Shown piece by piece: positions 17,171-25,565 of a stretch of DNA of 34,836 bases (the first letter of the stretch is position 1; every line of letters starts with the position of its first letter). The position numbers and the translations under genes are program-made. Source of the DNA: Planctomycetota bacterium (lineage in GTDB: Bacteria; Planctomycetota; PUPC01; JACPCR01); NCBI GenBank assembly GCA_030740295.1, contig JASLXP010000344.1:1-34836 (forward strand), read 5' to 3'. The notes below the pieces were generated by a model. It was given only the letters and a program-made list of their open reading frames with translations. It was not told the origin of the DNA and made no database searches.

Positions 17171-20036
17171 ATGGACGCCCTCTTTCTTACTCGTCCGCCG
17201 ATCCTTGTTCTTGAGCGGTTGCCTCCTGGCTGTGGTCATCGCATCGCCAGCGGAGGGTTCCGACCTGGATGAATTCAAGATCAAACGGCAGCCCGTTTTT
17301 GAGTTCACCGCCAGACCCCAGGTGAGGAAGGCTGGGGACGCATGGGAAATTACATTCACCTCGAAGGCGTTTTGCGATGTCGCGGTTGCGATTGAGGATG
17401 CCGACGGACGCATTGCCCGGCATCTCGCTTCCGGAGTGCTTGGCAAGAATACACCGCCGAAATTTCAGAAGAATTCTCTGCAACAGGCGGTGCTCTGGGA
17501 CGGCAAGGATGATCGTGGCCAATACGTTGAGAATCCCAGCGGCTGCTCCGTTCGAGTGTCACTCGGCTTGAAGCCTGAGTTTGAGCGGAAACATTTCTGG
17601 AGTCCAAAGAAACGCCTGTCCAGAGCCAACCGGCCTCTTATCGCTGCCGCGCCTGAGGGCGTATACGTTTTTGAAGGCGAAGGCGCGGATCACATCAGAC
17701 TGTTCGATCATGACGGCAATTATGTTCGGACGGTTTATCCCTTCTCCGCCCGGAAGCTGTCAAAGGTCAACGGGCTCAAATGGGCCACCTTTCCGCAGGA
17801 TGGTAAGAAGCTCCCGCTGAAGCACGGGCTCGTTCAGGCCACCCTGTTCACTTCCGGCCGAAATATCTATGACTCCACCATGGCGAAGTACCAGCCTGCG
17901 GCTACGGCTTTCGATGTCCGTTCACGAAAGATTGCCCTTGCTTCGGAGCGCCTGAACAGATTCGTGGCAGGGGAAGAGGACAGCAGTCTTAATCTGAACG
18001 GCCCTGCTGCGTGCATCGAGGTACGGTACGCAAATCAGGAATTCGCCGTCACCCCAAGGAGCGCAGCACTCAGTCCGGATGGCCGATGGGTCTACATGAC
18101 TGGCTATCAGTTCACGCCCAAGTATCCCCGTCCCCGTCACTGGCTGCCCTGCCTGACGCGGCTGGAATACGCCAATGACAAAGCCAAGCTCGAAGTCATC
18201 GCCGGAAGCGCGGAGCTCAATGGGTTCGGAACAGAGTCGCGCGAGTTTCGCGCGCCCATGTCGGTTGATTGCGATGCAGAGGGCAGGATTTACGTTGCTG
18301 ACTACATGAATGATCGAATTCAGGTTTTCGACCCTGATGGCGCACACCTGAAATCGATTCTCGTAAAGAAGCCTGCCGAAGTCCGCGTTCACCAGCGGAG
18401 CGGCGAAATCCATGTCACATCATGGATGGCTCTGAATCGCCTCAGCAAACCGAAAGACGTCGATTTGCCTCGTTACACCCGCCTCGGCCCATTCGACCAA
18501 CCCAAAGTCATCTCCTCGATGCCGCTGCCCCTTAACGACCACAATTCGAAAGTGTTCATGAACAGGCACGCGGGATTTCAATACTCATTTGAGTTGGACT
18601 CGTGGAGCGATCCGCCGATCCTATGGCTGGTTCCCGCGGCGTTGGGCTCGGTCTCGAAGCTGCTGATGGTGCGCGGGAAGATGGATCAGAACGTCTCCAG
18701 GTCGTTCATCCGTCTACTGGTGGAGAAGGATGGCAAGCTCATCGTAAAGCGCGATTTCGGCGAGGAAGTGCTGGCAGCCATCAAGCGGACGAAGCCACCG
18801 ATTCATTCTCGTCAAAAGATGTACGTGAATCCCGCTGACGGCAGGCTATACATTTTTGAAGGCCAGGCCGGCGTCGCGAAGTCATGCAAGACGCTTCTGT
18901 CCATCGATCCGGTGACCGGCGAGATTGGCGAACTCGTGCTGCCGTTCGATGCGGAAGACCTTGCTTTCGATATCAGGGGCATGATTTACCTGCGTACGGA
19001 CAACGTCGTCGGCCGCTTCGATCCGAAGACATGGCGAGAGATACCTTTTGATTACGGTGAGGAGCGAAAGTCCGTGGGCTTCAGTGCCAGCAGGGACGGA
19101 CGCCGCCGCTCACTCATCTCGGCGATCGTCATGCCTGCCCAGCGTCCGGGATGTTTTCATCAGGGAGGGATGTCTGTCGGCCCCAACGGTCACCTGGTTG
19201 TCTCCTGCTACAACATCGCGACGGCAATAGATCGCAAGGCCATGCGCGAGATTAAGGAGGCGGCCCGCGCCGCCTCCGGCAAAGAATACGCTCCTGAAGT
19301 TTATTCCGGCCGCGAACGATGGGGTGAGATTCACGTTTGGGACGAGCATGGCCAGTTGATCCATGAAGACGCTGTTCCCGGTGCCACGATGATGGACGGT
19401 ATCGCCATAGATAATGAGGACAGCATCTATCTTCTCCACACGGCGAATCGCGTTCATGATGGAGAGCCTTACTTTCTAGAGCGTGCAGAAACGCTTATCA
19501 AAGCTCGTCCCAACAAAGCTCGGCTCATCAGTGACAATACGCGCCTGCCAATCCCAATGGGAACTCAGACGCGGCCAAAGCGACCGCCAGAATTCAAGCG
19601 CCACGGAGACATTTGGATAGAAGGCCAGGAATGGCTTTATGGAGGCGTAGGCTTCGGTGGCTTCAATTCGTCCAAAGGAGGCGGAGGCTGCGCGTGCTGG
19701 CATGCCCGTTTCGCTCTCGACAACTACGCCCGCTCGTTCGTCCCGGAAGTCGATCACTTCAGCATTGCCGTGCTGGATACCGCTGGCAACCTAATCCTCC
19801 GTATCGGACAGTACGGCAACGCAGACGACGGTAAGCCGCTCGTTCAAGACGGCGGCTCACCCAATACTCGCTCTATCGGCGGGGACGAAATCGCTCTCTT
19901 TCATGCTGCCTACGTAGCCATCCATACGGATCGGCGGCTGTTTATTTCGGACGGTGGGAACGCAAGGATACTTTCCGTGAAATTGGATTATCATCGAACG
20001 GTGCGAGTTGCTTTAGAGGGAACAAATGGAAAGTAA
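17160..20036 (+). CDS. Secreted Ig-like/beta-propeller protein, paralogue 3
   Basis: This is a 958-residue protein. The ATG at 17160 overlaps the previous stop by 11 nt and has a GGGGAGGG-like ribosome binding site. The N-terminal signal peptide runs through LFLSGCLLAVVIASPAEG. The Ig-like domain (EFKIKRQPVFEFTARPQV, FCDVAVAIEDADGRIARHLA) and the propeller (APMSVDCDAEGRIYVADYMNDRI) match the other two copies. The C-terminal signature has C844-A-C846 in GGGCACWHARFALD, then DRRLFISDGGNARILSVKL. It ends in NGK, like paralogue 2, and its stop overlaps the start of the DUF4175-like gene by 11 nt. The tandem copies probably form related subunits or bind different ligands. No catalytic residues can be named. 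Confidence 0.86.
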   Translation: MANRWTPSFLLVRRSLFLSGCLLAVVIASPAEGSDLDEFKIKRQPVFEFTARPQVRKAGDAWEITFTSKAFCDVAVAIEDADGRIARHLASGVLGKNTPPKFQKNSLQQAVLWDGKDDRGQYVENPSGCSVRVSLGLKPEFERKHFWSPKKRLSRANRPLIAAAPEGVYVFEGEGADHIRLFDHDGNYVRTVYPFSARKLSKVNGLKWATFPQDGKKLPLKHGLVQATLFTSGRNIYDSTMAKYQPAATAFDVRSRKIALASERLNRFVAGEEDSSLNLNGPAACIEVRYANQEFAVTPRSAALSPDGRWVYMTGYQFTPKYPRPRHWLPCLTRLEYANDKAKLEVIAGSAELNGFGTESREFRAPMSVDCDAEGRIYVADYMNDRIQVFDPDGAHLKSILVKKPAEVRVHQRSGEIHVTSWMALNRLSKPKDVDLPRYTRLGPFDQPKVISSMPLPLNDHNSKVFMNRHAGFQYSFELDSWSDPPILWLVPAALGSVSKLLMVRGKMDQNVSRSFIRLLVEKDGKLIVKRDFGEEVLAAIKRTKPPIHSRQKMYVNPADGRLYIFEGQAGVAKSCKTLLSIDPVTGEIGELVLPFDAEDLAFDIRGMIYLRTDNVVGRFDPKTWREIPFDYGEERKSVGFSASRDGRRRSLISAIVMPAQRPGCFHQGGMSVGPNGHLVVSCYNIATAIDRKAMREIKEAARAASGKEYAPEVYSGRERWGEIHVWDEHGQLIHEDAVPGATMMDGIAIDNEDSIYLLHTANRVHDGEPYFLERAETLIKARPNKARLISDNTRLPIPMGTQTRPKRPPEFKRHGDIWIEGQEWLYGGVGFGGFNSSKGGGGCACWHARFALDNYARSFVPEVDHFSIAVLDTAGNLILRIGQYGNADDGKPLVQDGGSPNTRSIGGDEIALFHAAYVAIHTDRRLFISDGGNARILSVKLDYHRTVRVALEGTNGK

Positions 20037-23000
20037 TCCAGGCATGGATCCCAAACTTCTGAGACCTCTCTGCGATTCTTTTCGTACGCGCCTCAAGAGC
20101 GCGCTGCTTGGCGCGGGCATTTGCCGTCTCCTGATTGCCGGGCTCCTGCTGCTGCCGGGCTTCATGTTGCTGGACTGGTGGCTCTCGCTGGCTGCCGGTT
20201 GGCGAGTGCTCACCCTTGCTGCCTACCTTGCCGTACTCGGGCTGGTTTTTCTGCGCACGATTAAGAATCCGCTGAGTGATAAATGGACTGACGCCCAGGT
20301 GCTTGCCTACCTCGATTCCGTTCAGCCGGAAGGGCAGGGAATGTTGCTGGAACTCCACGAGCTGATGCTCGGCAAAGAGATCGAGGAGATCGAATCGGAG
20401 CCGGGCAGAGAGCTGGCAGATTCAGCGGTGCAGGAGTTGACTCCCCTCGTCAAGGAGGCCGAAAAGAGCGAATCGATCTATCGGCAGGGGCTCTTTCGCT
20501 GGGTGAAAGGCGCTGTCATCACGGCGGCAGTCTTTGTTGCGTTCGCAGTGCCTATGAAGAGTTACCTCGCCATCGGCGCCGAACGGTTCTTCAATCCGTT
20601 TTCATCGACCCGCTGGCCAACCCTCACTGAAATCGAGGTCGCCGAACCGGCAACCGGCTGGACGGTGCCGCAGCTTGAGTCCTTTGGAATAAACGCAGAG
20701 GTACGAGGCGTCATCCCGCATGAGGTCACCCTAGCCTACCGCAGCGAATCGGCCGGCTCATGGACGAAAGAAAAAATCCGCATCGGCGAAGAAAACCGCG
20801 TGAGCTACACCTTCCCGGAAGTCCGAGAGCCGTTCCGTTTTTACCTGGAGGGCGGGGACTACACGACAGATGTTTTGGATGTTCGGATCATCGAACGGCC
20901 CTTCCTGAAGAAAATCTCGGCGCACTACGACTATCCCGACTACGCCGGTGTCCCGGATCGAATCGTCGAGAGCGGCCAACTGATCGGATTGGAAGGCACG
21001 AAAGTTCGAATGGTCTGGGAGTGCTCCATGGCCCTCACAAGGGCAAAGATCGTGATGGAGGGTGCCGAGCCTGAAGAACTGAAGCTCACGTCCGAAACCG
21101 TCTTCGAGAAGACAATCCTGCTGGAAAAGGACACCAGCTATGCCATCGAGCTTTACGAACAGAATGGCTACCGTGAAGCCAAGCCGGAACGCTACGACAT
21201 TCGAGTCACCCCGGACAATCTGCCGGAAGTCGAGTTTCTCGCGCCCGGTCAGGATGTGGCCGCAACGGGCAAGGCGTCGCTCGATGTCACGTTCCGTGCG
21301 AGTGATGATTTCGGCCTGGCCAGCGTCAAGTTCCTTTATCAGATCGAAGACGGCGACGCGCAAGAGCTGACCGACCGCATCACCGGCCCCATCAGGCAAA
21401 CGGGCAAATCGAGCGAGGCCCGTTTCACCTGGAAACTCGGCCAGACTGAACTGCCCAATCAGGGAACGGTCCGCTACTTCGTTCGGGTGCAGGACATCAA
21501 TCCCACCGGCCGCGGCAAGGCCCAAACGGAGACCTTTCAGATCCAGCTCATCAAGCCCAGCGAGTTTCATCTCGAAGCCATCCGCAAGGCCAAGCGCCTG
21601 GACAACGAGGCCCGCATCGCCTGGGAGAATCAACTGCGGGCATGGAAGCTCGGATTGAAGTGGATCGAAGAAGGGACGGGCAAAGAGGACGACCTCCTCT
21701 GGCGAGATATGGAAGACTCGCAGTCGGCGGCCGTCCGTGCGGGCCGAGCCATGAAGCTTCACTTGAAGACTCTGACGGATGCCTACGAGCAGAACGACAT
21801 GGCCAGAGAATTCATGGCTGTTCGGCTCGGCCGAATTGCCGACCTGCTCAAACATCTCACCGAAGCGCTTCACACAGAGATCGCCGTGCAAGTCAGACAG
21901 GCACGCCCCAGAACGGCGGCCGACGCGCAGGAGGGAAGGCTCAAAGAAATCCGCACGAAAGCCCATTCAAAATTCAAAGACAACCAGAAACTGGCAGTGC
22001 TGAATTGCGAGCGAATCCTGCGAAAGATGTACGACTGGCGCGACCTACAGACGACGCTGGTGAAGGCGACACTGCTGAATGAAGAGCAGGAAGAAATCCT
22101 TGGTCTCACGGAAAAAATCGCGCCCAGATTCATCGGCGCCGAAATCGAAGACCTCTCGGATGAAGACCAGGATGCTCTCCTCACGCTCGCCAAGCGACAG
22201 AGGACTCTCTACGACGTTGAGACGGAGTTGGAGAGCCAACTGGTCATGATGCGGTTCAAGGCGGGCAAGCAAAAACGCACAAGCATCGAGAAGCCGCTCA
22301 AAGCGGCCTACAAGGGCCTCCGCAGCAATCGGGTCAACGACAATCTCAAACTCGCCGCCCGCATGATTGGCAACAACCAGCCGTTCCAGATCATCAAGAA
22401 TCAGAAGTCCGCAATGCACGCCCTCAATATAGTAAAGGGGGGCCTGTTCCTGGCTGGTCAGAAGGTGGATGAAGACGAGCCCGTCACGCTTGCGATGGTG
22501 CCCGGGGAGCTGGCCGATTTCGAGGAGGCCAAAATCGCCAAGGCCGAACCGGAAAAAACAGAACCGCAGTCCACCGAACCGGCGGCCGAAGTCCAGGCAC
22601 TCTCGCCGGAAGAATTGCTTGCTGAGCTGCCGCTGGGTGACGATCCATTATCAGCCGCTATCCAACTGGCGTGGGAGATAGAGGACAGTGTTCTCGCGAG
22701 GACGAAGTATCTAAGTGAGAACAGCTCACCGGACGAGATGCCCCGGTACGTCAGGCTCAAGCTCGGTATTCTGAAAGAACGTCAGGACGGCGCTCTCCTC
22801 GCTATCGACCGGGGCATGAAGGAATCTGAAGAGGCCCCGCAGCCCATCAAAGACGGACTGGCGCGGGTGAGGCAAGAATTCCTGCAATCGAACAGGCTCC
22901 TGAACGTGCCGCGCCTGGGCAAGGGCACGCAGCAGATACAAGCAGACGCGATGGCCACGCTGAAGGACATGCAGCAGTACATTTCCCTGGACAAAACGGT

Positions 23001-23724
23001 CGCCGATTCGGCCGGCGAAAACAAGCTTCGCGAAGGCAAAGACACGTTCGGCCGGGAATTCCTGTTGCAGGAAAGCGACCTGGACGCTGCTGTAGAAATC
23101 ATCCAAATCCTTAACGAGGCCAGGCTGGGACAAAAGGACATCCATCGAAAGCTGTTGCGCTTTCTGTCATTCCCGCCGGCCGCTGGCGCAAAAATCCCTG
23201 CGGAGATCGAGCAGGCGAATCGAAGCCGGGCAACTCAGCTTCAGCGAGTCCTCGGTAAACGGATTGCTGGCATCAGCGGCCCGCTCGAATCCATCACGGA
23301 AGAGGCACGTGCCGATGTGGTGAAGACAGGATTGGAGGAAGTCGCCGCGCTCGAGCTCAATGCAATCGCCGGCGAGCTTGAATCCGGTGCAAAAGACAAG
23401 GAAGCGGAAGCCGGAGCGCAAGAAGCTGTCTCGCTGATCGATCAGTCGCTGCAGTCCATGCGTGACCTGCTGGAGGAGCGTGTCCGGCCGAAACCGGCAA
23501 TCGCCGCGACAGCCGAGAAAGACGTCAAGCCAATGACGGCGGAAGAATTGGAAAGGCTCTACTCCCCGGAATCATTGCGAGCGAAGCTGGGTGCTGATGA
23601 AAGCCTGCCAAAAGAAGTCCGGGAGATCATGATGCGCGCTCTCAGCAAAGATTTTCCGCCGCGCTACCGCGAATTACTAAAAGCCTATTACGGTTCCTTC
23701 GTGAATATCGAGGGAGAAGAATGA
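20026..23724 (+). CDS. DUF4175-like membrane protein with long coiled-coil region
   Basis: This 1232-residue protein has transmembrane helices at about 27-49, 58-78 and 164-186. The last is followed by a conserved-looking ERFFNPFSSTRWP motif typical of this kind of protein. Several extracytoplasmic beta-rich Ig-like segments come next (YPDYAGVPDRIVESGQLIGLEGTKVRM; VTFRASDDFGLASVKFLYQI). From about residue 500 it is mostly charged helix and coiled coil, including a Pro/Glu-rich linker near 840-860. DUF4175-like proteins accompany VWA/BatA genes in planctomycete-like and some proteobacterial loci; their activity is unknown. The start overlaps the previous stop by 11 nt and has GAGGG 5 nt upstream. 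The end overlaps the next start by 4 nt, so translational coupling is likely on both sides. The probable role is envelope scaffolding. Confidence 0.84.
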   Translation: MESNPGMDPKLLRPLCDSFRTRLKSALLGAGICRLLIAGLLLLPGFMLLDWWLSLAAGWRVLTLAAYLAVLGLVFLRTIKNPLSDKWTDAQVLAYLDSVQPEGQGMLLELHELMLGKEIEEIESEPGRELADSAVQELTPLVKEAEKSESIYRQGLFRWVKGAVITAAVFVAFAVPMKSYLAIGAERFFNPFSSTRWPTLTEIEVAEPATGWTVPQLESFGINAEVRGVIPHEVTLAYRSESAGSWTKEKIRIGEENRVSYTFPEVREPFRFYLEGGDYTTDVLDVRIIERPFLKKISAHYDYPDYAGVPDRIVESGQLIGLEGTKVRMVWECSMALTRAKIVMEGAEPEELKLTSETVFEKTILLEKDTSYAIELYEQNGYREAKPERYDIRVTPDNLPEVEFLAPGQDVAATGKASLDVTFRASDDFGLASVKFLYQIEDGDAQELTDRITGPIRQTGKSSEARFTWKLGQTELPNQGTVRYFVRVQDINPTGRGKAQTETFQIQLIKPSEFHLEAIRKAKRLDNEARIAWENQLRAWKLGLKWIEEGTGKEDDLLWRDMEDSQSAAVRAGRAMKLHLKTLTDAYEQNDMAREFMAVRLGRIADLLKHLTEALHTEIAVQVRQARPRTAADAQEGRLKEIRTKAHSKFKDNQKLAVLNCERILRKMYDWRDLQTTLVKATLLNEEQEEILGLTEKIAPRFIGAEIEDLSDEDQDALLTLAKRQRTLYDVETELESQLVMMRFKAGKQKRTSIEKPLKAAYKGLRSNRVNDNLKLAARMIGNNQPFQIIKNQKSAMHALNIVKGGLFLAGQKVDEDEPVTLAMVPGELADFEEAKIAKAEPEKTEPQSTEPAAEVQALSPEELLAELPLGDDPLSAAIQLAWEIEDSVLARTKYLSENSSPDEMPRYVRLKLGILKERQDGALLAIDRGMKESEEAPQPIKDGLARVRQEFLQSNRLLNVPRLGKGTQQIQADAMATLKDMQQYISLDKTVADSAGENKLREGKDTFGREFLLQESDLDAAVEIIQILNEARLGQKDIHRKLLRFLSFPPAAGAKIPAEIEQANRSRATQLQRVLGKRIAGISGPLESITEEARADVVKTGLEEVAALELNAIAGELESGAKDKEAEAGAQEAVSLIDQSLQSMRDLLEERVRPKPAIAATAEKDVKPMTAEELERLYSPESLRAKLGADESLPKEVREIMMRALSKDFPPRYRELLKAYYGSFVNIEGEE

Positions 23725-25034
23725 GAGGAAAGCATGAAATTCCTCAGCGGCCGAATCGTAGGATGGGCGTCCTCGCCCGTCTCGGTGCCTTCAAATCAAG
23801 AGACGGCCGGGACGGCCATCCTACGATAGGGCTACTCATCCTTCTCACATTGGCCGGCACCATCCCCGTCCATCCGGAAGAAATCTGGCTCCACAACAAT
23901 GATCGGGTTTACGGACTCGTACAGGCCGTCACTCCGGACGGAAAGCTCGGCGTGCTTTTGCCCACCGGGGAGAAGAAGCATATCCCCTTGCAGGAGATCA
24001 TCGCCATCCGCTTCCTCGGTCGGAGCCCGCTCCTCATTCAGAGTGGCACGCAGGAATTCCAGTTTGTCAACGGCGGGCGGCTCAGAGGACAGATCGTCGG
24101 CAACCACTCGGATAATCTGAAGGTACAGACGGCGTTCTCAGGTTTGATCGATTTGAATCTGTCCCATCTCAAGGGATTCGTGGGCCTGCCGCTGATCGGT
24201 TTCACGGGTCGTAAAGCCGAAGAACTCGTGGAAGGCGAGCGCGGCCGCCAGAGTAGATACATGGATGTCGTGCTTGACCGTCGAGGCTCCACCGTAAATG
24301 GAGTGGTTCGCAAAATCGAGCGTACTGCACTCCACCTGGATATCGATGACATCCTGCAGGTAAAGCCCTTCAAGGTTCTTTACCTCAAAGGTGTCCGCCT
24401 GGCAGATGCCGGGCGCGACCCGCACCAGCCCTGGAAGGGGGACGTGCAGATTTTCGTCTGGGGGCGTGATGGCAGCGTTGTCCTCGGCAATCTTTCAAAG
24501 ATACATCTCGGTAGATGGACTCTGAGTCCGGTCTGGAATCCGAAGTCGCCGCTGGTGATCGATTTTAACGAGATATCACTCGTTCAAGTCCTGGGCGGTC
24601 GTGTGCAGTATCTCTCGCAGCTCAGCCCCTCGCAGGTCAAGGAGCAGACGATACTCGCTCCGCCGCAGCCGTACAAAATGGACAGGAGCTGCCAGGGCGA
24701 TTTCCTTTCGATTTCCGGCAAACGATACCCGTGGGGAATTGGTGTTCATGCTGATTCTGAAATCACTTTCGATCTTGGTGCCCGCTTCAAGGAATTCCGT
24801 GCGGATATCGGGATCGCCACCGGCATGGGAAAACGGGGCAGCGTCATCTTCAGCGTTCTGGGCGATGGTAAAGAGCTTTACAAAAGCCCGGTCGTGAAAG
24901 GCTCTGACTCGAGTCCACGTGAAGTTTCCGTCTCCGTGCATGGCGTAAAAGAATTGGCATTAAAGGTAACCAACGCCAATGACCTCGACCTGGGAGATGT
25001 CGCCAATTGGGGCTCAGCAAGGGTTCTGCGCTAG
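23721..25034 (+). CDS. NPCBM-domain secreted protein with beta-barrel repeats
   Basis: This 437-residue protein starts in an ATGA overlap with the DUF4175-like gene. A hydrophobic stretch at about 36-50 (IGLLILLTLAGTIPV) looks like the core of a signal peptide, but it follows an unusual basic leader encoded by a palindromic repeat. Four small SH3/LSm-like beta units follow (DRVYGLVQAV, GGRLRGQIVGN, GSTVNGVVRK, GSVVLGNLSK). A C-terminal NPCBM/NEW2-type carbohydrate-binding domain covers about 320-437 (ISGKRYPWGIGVHADSEITF; ADIGIATGMGKRGSVIFSVL; LALKVTNANDLDLGDVANWG). The domain family binds glycans at galactosidase N-termini, so surface glycan attachment is plausible. It is the last gene of the + strand run. 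Confidence 0.85.
   Translation: MRGKHEIPQRPNRRMGVLARLGAFKSRDGRDGHPTIGLLILLTLAGTIPVHPEEIWLHNNDRVYGLVQAVTPDGKLGVLLPTGEKKHIPLQEIIAIRFLGRSPLLIQSGTQEFQFVNGGRLRGQIVGNHSDNLKVQTAFSGLIDLNLSHLKGFVGLPLIGFTGRKAEELVEGERGRQSRYMDVVLDRRGSTVNGVVRKIERTALHLDIDDILQVKPFKVLYLKGVRLADAGRDPHQPWKGDVQIFVWGRDGSVVLGNLSKIHLGRWTLSPVWNPKSPLVIDFNEISLVQVLGGRVQYLSQLSPSQVKEQTILAPPQPYKMDRSCQGDFLSISGKRYPWGIGVHADSEITFDLGARFKEFRADIGIATGMGKRGSVIFSVLGDGKELYKSPVVKGSDSSPREVSVSVHGVKELALKVTNANDLDLGDVANWGSARVLR
23755..23827. repeat. Palindromic repeat element inside the NPCBM gene
   Basis: The arms at 23755-23783 and 23800-23827 are nearly complementary (outer 11 bp ATCGTAGGATG/CATCCTACGAT, inner GAGACGG/CCGTCTC), with a 16-nt loop. The GC-rich stem resembles dispersed REP-like elements. 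It is read through in frame by the NPCBM gene, encoding roughly residues 12-36. Confidence 0.8.
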
Positions 25035-25068
25035 CGGTCCAGGACGGAGGTATTTTAACCTTAACGGA

Positions 25069-25279
25069 TTTCAGGGGCGAAGCCCCGGCCGTTTGCCTAG
25101 CCCAGCCCAACGGGCTGGGTGAATGGTACAGAGATTTGAAAAGGGGCAACGCCCCGGCCATTTATAAGGATGCCATTTATTGGGGCAAATGACCGGGGCG
25201 TTGCCCCTAAGGATGACCTGCCCGAAAACCCAGCCCGTTGGGCTGGGCTAGGCAAACGGCCGGGGCTTTGCCCCTGAAA
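25069..25279. repeat. Nested inverted repeat with 52-nt arms
   Basis: The outer arms 25069-25120 and 25228-25279 are complementary at 51 of 52 positions. Inside them, arms 25142-25163 and 25187-25208 pair at 21 of 22. The four arm ends share one 22-nt unit beginning AGGGGC and containing GCCCCGG, so the structure looks built from four copies of a single palindromic unit. The outer arms also carry a small CCCAGCCC-AAC-GGGCTGGG hairpin. It may act as a bidirectional terminator for the converging operons or be a mobile REP-like element. Confidence 0.85.
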
Positions 25280-25366
25280 ATTGTCATTCAAATCCCTAAA
25301 ATTGCCTTGTCTCGGCCTACTAGTCCCCAAAACTGTACAAATGGGTCAAGTTTCAGGCAGTCCTAT

Positions 25367-25465
25367 CCTGGGCGCGCCGGCACCCTGCCGGCAGAAGGGG
25401 CTGGAAGCGCTCGGGCGGAGTGCTACGCACTCCCAAGATGCCGGCAAGGTGCCGGCGCGCCCGGG
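25367..25465. repeat. GC-rich inverted repeat with 27-nt arms
   Basis: The arms 25367-25393 and 25439-25465 match at 25 of 27 positions (core GGGCGCGCCGGCACC). The 45-nt spacer contains the small hairpin GGAGTGC-TAC-GCACTCC. Its sequence is unrelated to the neighbouring nested repeat, so a second repeat family is present. Confidence 0.8.
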
Positions 25466-25565
25466 AGAGCAACTCGACGGTTTGAGGCGAAGCTTCGCTA
25501 GTTTCTCTTCCGCGAGGTCAACCCTGTAGTCGGAGAGCTGTAGCTGTTCGGTAATATGAAGGGCC

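Larger units (their letters stand above)
25035..25565. other. Non-coding convergent gap rich in palindromic repeats
   Basis: This 531-bp stretch between two converging genes shows no credible coding region; short frames through it are made by the repeats. It holds a nested inverted repeat (25069-25279), a second GC-rich inverted repeat (25367-25465) and the 12-bp perfect palindrome GCGAAGCTTCGC (25487-25498). The rest (25280-25366 and 25499-25565) shows nothing recognisable. Confidence 0.75.

Noticed and set aside
17160..17230. Lipobox-like LSGC in the leader of propeller paralogue 3
   Set aside because: The cysteine sits in the middle of the hydrophobic core with LLAVVIASPAEG after it, so ordinary signal peptide cleavage is more likely than lipidation.
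20758..21966. 402-codon minus-strand frame
   Set aside because: Antisense to the DUF4175-like gene; no motifs, signal or ribosome binding site.
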